NCBI GenBank assembly: GCA_036374795.1
Contig: DASUTC010000319.1
Coordinates: 1-40,604 of the forward strand
Direction: 5' to 3'
DNA: 40,604 nucleotides
DNA from: Herpetosiphonaceae bacterium
GTDB taxonomy: Bacteria; Chloroflexota; Chloroflexia; Chloroflexales; Kallotenuaceae
Position 1 is the stretch's first letter. Every line of letters starts with the position of its first letter. The notes under the pieces are model-generated. The model searched no databases. It saw only the letters and a program-made list of their open reading frames with translations, and was not told the DNA's origin. Below, one piece after another: positions 17,020 to 26,500 of this stretch. Made by a program: the position numbers and the translations under genes.

Positions 17020-20000
17020 CTAGCGCGATGATTTCTTCGTCGATTGCGACCGCTGGCGGAACTGGCGCTGCTGGCGCATCGTTTCAAGACGTGTCGCGGC
17101 GCGCTCCTGAGCTTGCTGCGGCGCAGGCGGTCCAGGCCGATCGCCGGTGATATGCCGCGACAGGGCGCTGATCGTCGGGTACTGAAACAGCTCAACCACC
17201 GACAGATTCGGGCTGACCGTCTCGCACAGCCGCCGATGGATCTGGATCAGCAGCAGCGAATGGCCGCCGAGATCGAAGAAGTTGTCATGCACGCCGACTC
17301 TGTCAATCTTCAGCACCGCTTGCCAGATCTCGGCAATCTGCTGCTCGATGTCGCTCTGCGGCGCGACGTAGCTCGTCTCAGGCGCAGGTCGCGCGCCGTC
17401 TGGATCGGGCAGCGCTCGCAGATCGAGCTTGCCGTTGGGCGTCAGCGGCAGCGCCTCCAGCAGCACAAACGCGCTCGGCACCATGTAGTCGGGTAGATGC
17501 TCGGCCAGGTAGGCGCGGAGTTCCGCGTTCGGCGTTTCGAGCTCTTGGTTCTTGGCGCGTGGTTCGATATACGCCACCAGGCGCGGATCGCTCGCGCTGC
17601 CGCGCAGCACCACGGCGGCTGCACCTACGGCGGGATGCGAGCGCAGCGCGGCCTCGATCTCGCCTGGCTCGACTCGAAAGCCGCGCATCTTGATCTGGTG
17701 ATCGAGACGGCCCAAAAACTCGATCGCGCCGTCAGGCCGATAGCGCGCCAGATCGCCGGTTTTGTAGAGCCGCGCGCCACCCTGAGGGTACCCGGTCTGG
17801 CTGAACGGATCGGGAATGAAGCGCTCGGCGGTCAGATCGGGGCGGTGGAGATAGCCGCGCGCGAGCTGCACGCCGCCAATGTGCAGCTCGCCCGGCACGC
17901 CGACCGGCACCGGCTGCACGTGCGGATCAAGAAGATAGATCTGCGTATTGGCGATCGGACGACCGATCGGGACGATGGGCAGCGGATGGTCGGGCTGGCA
18001 GGCCCACGCGGTGACATCGACCGCCGCCTCGGTGGGGCCGTAGAGGTTGTGCAGCTCGGCGTGCAGCCGGGTGAAGAAATGGTCTTGCACCTCGGAGGGC
18101 AGCGCCTCGCCGCTACAGATCACCCGGCGCAGCGAGCGGCACGCCTCCAGCTCCGGCTGCTCAAGGAACAGGCGCAGCATCGAGGGCACGAAGTGCAGCG
18201 TCGTAATCTGCTGCGCCGCGATCACCTGCGTCAGATAGGCCGGATCTTTGTGGCCCTCTGGTCGGGCGACGACCAGCCGCGCACCGCTCAGCAGCGGCCA
18301 GAAAAACTCCCAGACCGAGACATCGAAGCTGAACGGCGTTTTTTGCAGCACCCGATCGGTCGCGTCAAGCTCATACGCATCCTGCATCCACAGCAGCCGA
18401 TTCACGATCGCGCGGTGGGTATTGACCGCGCCCTTGGGCTGTCCGGTCGAGCCTGAGGTGTAGATCACGTAGGCCGGATGATCCGGGCTGACGTTGACCG
18501 TGGGCGGAGTCGTCGGCTGCTGAGCGATGGTCGGCCAATCGAGATCGAGATCGACCAGCGCTGGCAGATGGCGCTCGGCGGCGCTGAAGCGTGAGGCGAA
18601 CTCCTGGGAGGTGAGCAGCACCGGCACCTGCGAGTCGTCGAGCATAAATGCCAGTCGCTCGGCAGGATACGACGGATCGAGCGGCACGTAGGCTGCGCCC
18701 GCCTTCAAAATTCCCAGCAGCGCGACGACCAGATCAAGCGATCGATGCAGGCACACGCCTACGCGCGTCTCGCCCTGAGGGCACCCGCCCACGCCAAGCG
18801 CTCCGAGGTGACGCGCAAGCTGATTGGCGCGTCGATCAAGGTCGCTGTAGCTGATGCTGGTGTTCTCGAAGACTACCGCAATCGCCGTCGGCGTGCGCTG
18901 CGCCTGCTGCTCAACCAGCGTGTGGAGGCAGAGGTGCGTCGGGTACTCGACATAGGTGGTATTCCAGTCGACAAGCTGCTGCCGCTCCTGGGCAGTGAGC
19001 AGCGGTAGCTCGCTGAGCCGCTGCTCAGGAGCGGCGATGATGCCCAGCAGCAGCGTTTGGAGATGACCCGCCATCCGCTCGATCGTCGTCGGCTCGAACA
19101 GATCCGAGTTATATTCGAGCGTCCCAACAAGGCCATCGGTCGAATCGACGATCGACAGCGTGAGATCGAACTGCGACGTGCCATGTTCGACGATCAGCGG
19201 CTGGAGCGTAAGATTCGTCAGCTCGCTGGAGCCCATCGGATCATCTTGAAGGATAAACATCGACTGGAAGAGCGGCTGTCGGCTGAGATCGCGAGTCGGC
19301 TGTAGCTCCTCGACGAGCTTCTCGAATGGGAGATCCTGATGGGCATACGCCTGAAGGCACATCCGCCGCACGCGCGCCAGCAGCTCTCGGAAGGAGGGAT
19401 TGCCCGACAGGTCGGCGCGCAGCACCAGCGTGTTGATGAAACAGCCGATCAGCCCCTCGATCTCCAGCCGGTGGCGTCCGGCAACCGGCGATCCGACTAC
19501 GATGTCGGTCTGTCGGCTGTAGCGTGCCAGTAACACCTGCCACGACGCCAGCAGGAGCATGAACATCGTCACGCCCTGGGCCTGAGCCAGCGCCGTCAGC
19601 TCCGCGCTCGGCGCTTTCGGCAGCGCAAACATCAAGCGTCCGCCGCGAAAGGTCTGCACCGGAGGACGCGGATGGTCGGTCAGTACGTCAAGCGTGGGCA
19701 GATTGGCGAGCTGATCTTTCCAGTAGGCAAGCTGCGCCGCCAGCACCTCGCCCTGCATCCACTCGCGCTGCCAGACGGCGTAGTCGGCGTACTGGATCGG
19801 CAGATCGGCAAGCGCGGGCGAATGACCGGCGCTGAATGCCTGGTACAACGTCGCCAGCTCCTGGATAAAGATCTTCATCGACCAGCCATCCGCGACGATG
19901 TGGTGCATCGTCAGGACTAGCACATGCTCCTCGTTCTGGATGCGCAGCAAGAGCGCGCGCAGCAGCGGCCCCTGCGCCAGATCGAACGGTCGCTGGATCT

Positions 20001-20415
20001 CGGCGCGGGCGAGATCCCTGACGGTCGCTGTGACCGGCATATCGATGATTGCCAGCGGCACGCTCAGCGCGGGCAAGATCCGCTGCACCGGCTGCCCCTC
20101 GACGATCGGAAAGACGGTGCGCAGGGCCTCATGCCGCTCCACGACGGTATTCAGCGCGCGCTCGAAGGCACGGCTATCCAGCGGCCCTCGAAAACGCACC
20201 ACCGTCGGCACGTTGTAGAACGGATTGCCCGGCTCCAACTGGTTGAGAAACCAGAGCCGCTGCTGGGCAAACGAAAGCATGGCCGTGCTACGATCGCCTG
20301 TGCGCGGCACGATCGGCAGGCGCGACGGATCGACGCCACGCGATTTGAGGAGCTTCGCAAGAAGTTCGCGCTTTTGTGGCGAAAGATCGGCAATCCGGTT
20401 AAACATATCGCTCAT
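17020..20415 (-). CDS. NRPS module C-A(Ser)-T
   Basis: 1131 residues from ATG 20415 (MSDMFNRIADLSPQKREL); AAGGAA lies 10 bases upstream, and the open frame beyond is repeat. Condensation domain about 40-470 with HHIVADGW near 172. Adenylation domain with YTSGSTGQPKG near 653 and NLYGPTE. The by-eye code D-V-W-H-I-S-L-V-D-K is of the well-known serine type (DVWHxSLxDK), so Ser is a strong prediction. T domain GGHSLLLIQ near 1054. Three repeat-derived segments lie inside: a heptamer array in Asub (17520-17568) and mini-hairpin copies at 17779 and 18772. It follows the A3/PKS gene after 101 bases of heptamer repeats. Confidence 0.95.
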   Translation of the reverse strand: MSDMFNRIADLSPQKRELLAKLLKSRGVDPSRLPIVPRTGDRSTAMLSFAQQRLWFLNQLEPGNPFYNVPTVVRFRGPLDSRAFERALNTVVERHEALRTVFPIVEGQPVQRILPALSVPLAIIDMPVTATVRDLARAEIQRPFDLAQGPLLRALLLRIQNEEHVLVLTMHHIVADGWSMKIFIQELATLYQAFSAGHSPALADLPIQYADYAVWQREWMQGEVLAAQLAYWKDQLANLPTLDVLTDHPRPPVQTFRGGRLMFALPKAPSAELTALAQAQGVTMFMLLLASWQVLLARYSRQTDIVVGSPVAGRHRLEIEGLIGCFINTLVLRADLSGNPSFRELLARVRRMCLQAYAHQDLPFEKLVEELQPTRDLSRQPLFQSMFILQDDPMGSSELTNLTLQPLIVEHGTSQFDLTLSIVDSTDGLVGTLEYNSDLFEPTTIERMAGHLQTLLLGIIAAPEQRLSELPLLTAQERQQLVDWNTTYVEYPTHLCLHTLVEQQAQRTPTAIAVVFENTSISYSDLDRRANQLARHLGALGVGGCPQGETRVGVCLHRSLDLVVALLGILKAGAAYVPLDPSYPAERLAFMLDDSQVPVLLTSQEFASRFSAAERHLPALVDLDLDWPTIAQQPTTPPTVNVSPDHPAYVIYTSGSTGQPKGAVNTHRAIVNRLLWMQDAYELDATDRVLQKTPFSFDVSVWEFFWPLLSGARLVVARPEGHKDPAYLTQVIAAQQITTLHFVPSMLRLFLEQPELEACRSLRRVICSGEALPSEVQDHFFTRLHAELHNLYGPTEAAVDVTAWACQPDHPLPIVPIGRPIANTQIYLLDPHVQPVPVGVPGELHIGGVQLARGYLHRPDLTAERFIPDPFSQTGYPQGGARLYKTGDLARYRPDGAIEFLGRLDHQIKMRGFRVEPGEIEAALRSHPAVGAAAVVLRGSASDPRLVAYIEPRAKNQELETPNAELRAYLAEHLPDYMVPSAFVLLEALPLTPNGKLDLRALPDPDGARPAPETSYVAPQSDIEQQIAEIWQAVLKIDRVGVHDNFFDLGGHSLLLIQIHRRLCETVSPNLSVVELFQYPTISALSRHITGDRPGPPAPQQAQERAATRLETMRQQRQFRQRSQSTKKSSR
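17520..17568. repeat. Seven in-frame heptamers (GTTCNNN) in the A4 linker
   Basis: Units on the plus strand: GTTCCGC, GTTCGGC, GTTTCGA, GCTCTTG, GTTCTTG, GCGCGTG, GTTCGAT. They encode the linker between LVAYIE and LRAYL of the Ser A domain. Confidence 0.75.
17779..17793 (-). repeat. Covariant mini-hairpin copy inside A4
   Basis: The coding strand reads GGGTACCCTCAGGGT: the stem is ACCC/GGGT instead of GCCC/GGGC, so the pairing is kept by paired changes. It encodes GYPQG in a loop before GARLYKTGDL and makes that loop about four residues longer than in A5. Confidence 0.6.
18772..18786 (-). repeat. Mini-hairpin copy inside A4 N-terminal region
   Basis: Coding strand GGGTGCCCTCAGGGC encodes part of GGCPQGET in the loop between LGALGV and RVGVCL. 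A1, A3 and A5 have only GP(E/D) plus about two residues there, so the gain is about four residues. Confidence 0.7.
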
Positions 20416-20440
20416 GCCGCAGCGGTTCCTTATCAATCAA

Positions 20441-20506
20441 GTTCAAAGTTTCGAGTTCAACGTTCCAAGTTCCAGGTTTCGAGTTTCTCCCAGTTCTTGG
20501 TTCTTT
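20441..20506. repeat. Heptamer array between the A3/PKS gene and the Ser module
   Basis: Seven contiguous 7-base units (GTTCAAA, GTTTCGA, GTTCAAC, GTTCCAA, GTTCCAG, GTTTCGA, GTTTCTC; 20441-20489), a 3-base break, then GTTCTTG and GTTCTTT (20493-20506). It fills nearly all of the 101-base gap 20416-20516. Confidence 0.85.
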
Positions 20507-20516
20507 GGCGAGGCCC

Positions 20517-23500
20517 TCACTCCTGCGGCCCGCCGAGCAACAGATTCGTGATCTCATCCTCCGAAAGCTGCTCCACCATCTGAAGCATCTCTTCCAGCGT
20601 CTCGGCCTCATCGCTCTGGGCCGGGCTGGCGTCGATCAGCGCCGCGATCTGCGCTACGGTCGGTGATTCAAACACGGTGTGCAGGGATACGTCAACCTGA
20701 TATTCGCTGCGCAGCCGCGAGACAAGCTGGACCGCCAGCAGCGAGTGGCCGCCCAGGTCGAAAAAGTTATCGTGGATGCCGACCGGCGCGATACCCAGGA
20801 GTCGCTCCCAGATCTGCGCGATGTTGCCCTCAAGCTCGCTCGTCGGAGCGGTGTACGGCGTCGGGATATTGCGGCGCTCGTGCAGAACGGTCTGCTCCTC
20901 GGTCTGCTCCGGCGCGTCTTGCCGCGCGCTGCGTCCGCTCCAATGCTCGATGCGGGCTGAGAGATCGTTGGTTGAGACGACGATCTGCGCGGTCGGAGCA
21001 AGCGTGATGATCCGGCGGAAGATCGCCGCTCCTTCCTGAGGCGTGATCGCCAGCTCAGCCAGATCCGCGCCGAGGCTGAGGCGGTGCCCCTGATGCGCCG
21101 GTGCGCGCCAGCCCTCCCAGTTGACGCTGATCCACGGCACGGCATGCTCCTGATTATGCCGATGCGCAAACGCATCCATAAACAGGTTCGCGGCGGCGTA
21201 GGCGCTAAAGCCAAGGCCGCCCAGGATCGAAGCGAGCGAGGAGCAAAGCAAGCAAAAGTCAAGCTCCTGCTCGGCCAGTACCGCCTCAAGCACCTGAAGC
21301 CCGTAGACTTTGGGCTGGAACTGCCAGGCGCTCTCGACAGAGCCGAGGGCATGAATCCCACGAAATGCCTGCTCGCCCGTCACGCCAGCCGCGTGAATAA
21401 CGCCGTGAAGCGTCCCAAACTCGTCCCGAATCCGCTCCATGACCGAATGCATCTGCGCGGCATCCGCCACATCGGCGCTGAGCGTCAGCACCATCGCGCC
21501 GTGCGACTCCAGCAATTGTACCGCGCGAATCTTCGTGCTGACCGCATCGGTTTCGGGGTTGCTCGTCAGCCAGTACTCCCATAGTGAGCGATCGGGGAGC
21601 GCCGAGCGAGAGACGAGCACCAGCCGTGCCCGCACCGAGCGCGCCAGCTCATCCGCGATCGTCAGGCCAACGTAGCCGAGGCCGCCGGTGATCAGGTACA
21701 CGCCGTTCTCGCGCAGACGGGGCCGTCCAGCCTCCGCCTCGCCAGTCTGCATCGGCTCAAAGGTCTGCGCCCAGCGATACCCGCCGCGATAGGCGATGGC
21801 GAAGTCCGCCGATCCAGCCGACAGCTCAGCCAGCAGCAGACGAGCCAGTTGCTCGCGGCGTGGCCCGGCGGCAGGCAGCGCAATATCGATCGTGCGGCAG
21901 GTAATGTGCGGGTATTCCTGCGCGACGATCCGGGCTGGACCTAGTACGGTCGCTTTCTCAGGCTCAAGCTGTTCCTCACCCGTGACGGCCTGCGCGCCGC
22001 TGAGCACCACCACCAGCTCAAGCGGATCGGCGGCGCGCTGCTGCTCCAAAGCCTGCGCCAGATAGATCAGGCTGTAAAAGCCGCTCGCCTGAGCCTGCTC
22101 GAACGACTCGGCGGGCGCGACGCTCCACAGGTGGACGATCCGGTCGAGATCGAAGCCGTGCGCCCGGAGGTCGGACAGTAGCTCGACATAATCTTCTGGC
22201 TGCCGGGGATCGACCGCGTAGTCGTGCTGATCCAGCCGCGAGAACCGGTCTGCCGCCTGCACCGCGACCACCGCCTGTCCCGCCTGCCGCATCTGTCGCA
22301 CAACCGCCGCGCCGAATCCTGTGGTATCCACGAAAACCAGCCAGCGACCCTGACGATCGACAGCTTCACGAAGATCGAAGGGCTGTGGTAGCGCCGTGCG
22401 CCTCCACGATGGGACGTAGAACCAGTCGGCAAGCTCCGGCTTTTTGCGCAGCGCCGCGTGGCGCATCTGACCGCCCGGCTCCATCCGCTGTCGCTCGATC
22501 CAGTAGCGCTGCCGCTGGAACGGATAGGTCGGGAGCGCCACACGCCGACGCCGCTGGTGGCTATAAAACGCTCGCCAGTCCACCTGCGCCCCGGCCAGCC
22601 AGAGCCGTCCGAGCGTCGTCAGCAGGAACGCATCGTCCGACTGTTGATCGCGATGGCCGGGCAGCGAGGCGAGCGTGGTCAGCCCGCGATCGGGCGGCGC
22701 TTGCAGCCTGGCAACGCCGCTCAGCGCGCGTCCCGGCCCGACCTCAAGCAGCATGCGGTCGGGATCGGTGAGCAGCTCGGCGATGCCATCGGCGAAGCGG
22801 ACCGTCTGGCGGAGATGCCTGACCCAATAAGCCGGATCGGTCGCGTCGGCTGGGGAGAGCCAGGTGCCGGTGACGCCGGAGATACACGGGATCTGTGGAC
22901 GATTGAGTCGTAGCGCCTGCACATGACGCCCAAACTCCTCAAGCATCGGCTCGACCAGCGTAGAGTGTGCCGCGACCTCGATCGGGACGCGCCGACAATC
23001 GACCTGCTCGCTTTGCAGCGCGCGCTCAAGCTCGGCGACCACCTGCGCCGGACCCGACACCACGCACAGCGCGGGAGCGTTAACCGCCGCGATCGAAAGA
23101 CGCCCGGTATCCTCTGATTCCAGCCGCGTCCGCAGCTCGGCCTCCGGCAGGGCGACGCTGAGCATCATTCCGGCGGGCAATTGCTGCATCAGGCGACCAC
23201 GGACGGTGACAAGCGTCAGCGCATCTTCGAGCGAGAAGACACCGGCTAGGCATGCGGCAACGTACTCGCCCAGGCTATGGCCGATCATCGCGGCAGGCTG
23301 GATACCCCACGAGATCCAGAGCTGAGCCAGGGCGTACTCGATCGCAAACAGCGCGGGCAGTGCCAGCGCGGTCTGCTGAAGCTGCCGCTCCGCTGCTGCC
23401 GCCTGATCGGGAGCGGGGAAGAGCACAGCGCGAATGTCAAGACCTAACTGCGGGCTGAGCAGATCGGCGCTGCGATCGACCCAGGAGCGGAAGACCGGCT

Positions 23501-26500
23501 CTGTCTCGTACAGCTCACGGGCCATCTGCGCGTGCTGACCGCCGCCGCCGGGGAACATAAAGACCACAGGCCGCGCTTTGGCCGACTGTTGATCGGTAAG
23601 GACCGTCTGCGGATCACGGGATTCGAGCGCTGCAACGGCGCTGTCGACATCGCGGCAGACCAGCGCCCGCCGGTGGTCGAACGTGCTGCGGCCAGTCTGT
23701 AGCGTGTACGCCACGTCGGACAGATTCGCCGCAGGATGCTGGCGCAGGTACGCGGCAAGATTCGTCGTGGCCGCTTCGAGCGCGGCCTCGGTCTTCGCCG
23801 AAATCGTCAGCAGATGCCAGGGCCGTCCGGCGTCGGAAGACTCGGCGGCTGGCGCTTCTTCGAGCACCACGTGGGCGTTCGTGCCGCCGATGCCGAACGA
23901 GCTCACGCCCGCGCGGCGCGGCTGGCTGTCCGACGGCCACTCGACCAGCCGGTTGTTGACATAGAACGGGCTGCTGGCGAAATCGATCTGCGGGTTGGGC
24001 CGCTCGAAATGCAGGCTCGGCGGGATCTGCCCGTGCTTGAGCGCCAGCGCGGCCTTGATCAGCCCGGTCACGCCCGCCGCCGCGTCCAGGTGGCCGACGT
24101 TGGTCTTGACCGAGCCGATCGCGCAAAAGCCCGTGCGATCGGTGCCGCCGCGAAACGCCTGGGTCAGCGCCGCAACCTCGATCGGATCGCCGAGCGCCGT
24201 AGCCGTGCCGTGGGCCTCGACGTAGCTCACCGTATCCGGGGCAACGCCCGCGACCGCCAGCGCTTCGGCGAGCACCTCGGCCTGGCCGTCCACGCTGGGC
24301 GCGGTGTAGCCAACCTTTTGAGCGCCGTCGTTGTTGATCGCGGAGCCGCGAATCACCGCGTAGATCTGATCGCCGTCGTCGAGCGCGTCCTGGAGCCGCT
24401 TCAAGATCACGATACCCATGCCGCTGCCGCTGATCGTCCCGCGCGCCTCGGCGTCGAAGGCGCGGCAATGACCGTCGGGCGCGTTGATGCCGCCCTCGTG
24501 AAACAGATAGCCGCTCTTGGCCGGGACCGCGACCGACACGCCGCCGGCCAGCGCCATGTCGCACTCGTGGTGCAGCAACGACTGGCAGGCCATATGCACC
24601 GCCACCAGCGAGGTCGAGCACGCGGTCTGGACGTTGATGCTAGGCCCGCGCAGGTTGAGCTTATACGAGATGCGCGTGGTCAGGAAATCGCGGTCGTTGG
24701 ACATCACGGTATGGAACCCGCCCAGCGCTTCGACGGCCTCCGGGTTGCTGAACAGATTCATCCAGTAGCGGTTCAGGCTGACGCCCGCAAACACGCCGGT
24801 CGGGGCCGCGATGCTGTCGGGGGCGTAGCCCGCGTGCTCCAGCGCAGCCCAGGCGCACTCCAAAAAGAGCCGCTGCTGCGGGTCCATAATCTCCGCCTCG
24901 CGCGGGCTGTACCCAAAGAAGTCCGCATCGAACAGCTCGATGTCATCCAGCGTCGCGCCTGCCTTGACGTAGTTCGGCAGCGCCAGCATCGACGGCTCAA
25001 CGCCCGCGTCGAGCAGCTCTTGATCGGAGAAGAACGCGATCGACTCGACGCCGTTGCAGAGGTTTTGCCAGAAGGTATCGATGTCCTGTGCGCCTGGGAA
25101 GCGGCCTGCCATGCCGATGATCGCAATCGCGGAGTCGGAGCGCCGCGCCTGCTGATCGTTGGCTGGCTGCGCCACGCCGTGCAGCAGCGCTCGTCGGCGC
25201 TCGGCGCGCGCCTGGCTGCCGCGCTGTCCCGCAGCGGCCTGCTCTCCGTCGCTGAGAAAGCGCGCCAGCGCGCTGATCGTCGGATAGCGGAACAGATCGA
25301 CCATCGCAATATCGCGGCCCAGCGCGGCAGAGAGCTTATGCTGAACCTGGACCATCAGCAGCGAGTGCCCGCCGATCTCGAAGAAATTATCCTCCCGACC
25401 GACGGCCTCGGCCTGAAGTAGCTCCTGCCAGATCGCGGCAATCGTGTGCTCAAGCTCGGTCTGCGGCGCGACACGGGGCACATGCGAGGGCTGCGCGCTG
25501 CTCAGCGCCGACAGTGCGCGGCGATCGATCTTGCCGTTCGGTGAGAGCGGCAGCGCATCAAGGAAGACGAACGCGCTCGGCACCATGTAGTCGGGGAGGC
25601 GCTCTTTCAGGTAGGCTCTGAGTTCGGAGTTGAGGCCCTCACCACCCCGGCCTCCCTCTCCCGCTGAGGCAGGCGAGGGGGTAGAAGTCGTGGGGGGCAC
25701 CCCCACACCCCCGGCCTGCGCTGCGCTCGGCACGACGTACGCTACCAGCCGCGTCTGCTCCGGCGTATCTTCGCCCGCCAGCACTATCGCCTCGCGCACG
25801 GCGGGATGCGAGCGCAGCGCGGCCTCGATCTCGCCCGGCTCGACGCGGAAGCCACGCACCTTGAGCTGCTCGTCATGACGGCCTACGAAGACGATCTGCC
25901 CATCAGGTCGATAGCGCGCCAGATCGCCGGTTTTGTAGAGCCGCCCGCCGGGCTGATCAGCAAATGGATCGGGGACGAAGCACTCGGCGGTCAGGTCGGG
26001 ACGATCGAGGTAGCCGCGCGCAATGCCCGGGCCACCCAGGTACAGTTCGCCCACCACGCCGACCGGCACCGGCTGCATGTGCCGATCGAGCAGATAGACG
26101 CGCGTGTTGGCGATCGGACGACCGATCGGCGGAATGCCTGGCTCATTCCCAGGCACGCCGATCGTCGCGCAGACTGTGTACTCGGTCGGGCCGTAGGCGT
26201 TCAGGAAGCGTCGTCCGGGCTGCCAGCGCCTCACAACCTCCGCCGGACACGACTCGCCTGCCGCGACGATGGTTTCAAGCTTCGGAAGCGTGGCGTCGGG
26301 CAGGGCCGCCAGCAGCGAAGGCGGCAGCGTCACCGTGGTGATCGACTCGTCGCGCAGCAGGCGCAGTAGATCGGAGCCGGGCAGCAGATCCGCCGCCAGA
26401 TAGAGCGCCGCACCCGCCAGCAGCGTCGTGACGATCTCGGATACCGCAGCGTCGAAGCTGGGCGAGGCAAACTGAAGCACGCGGCTATCGGGGCGCAGGC

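Noticed and set aside
23736-25421. 561-residue plus-strand ORF opposite KS-T coding region (and similar long plus-strand ORFs across 8-40 kb)
   Set aside because: Antisense shadows of conserved NRPS/PKS domains; composition is arginine/alanine-rich and no family is recognisable.
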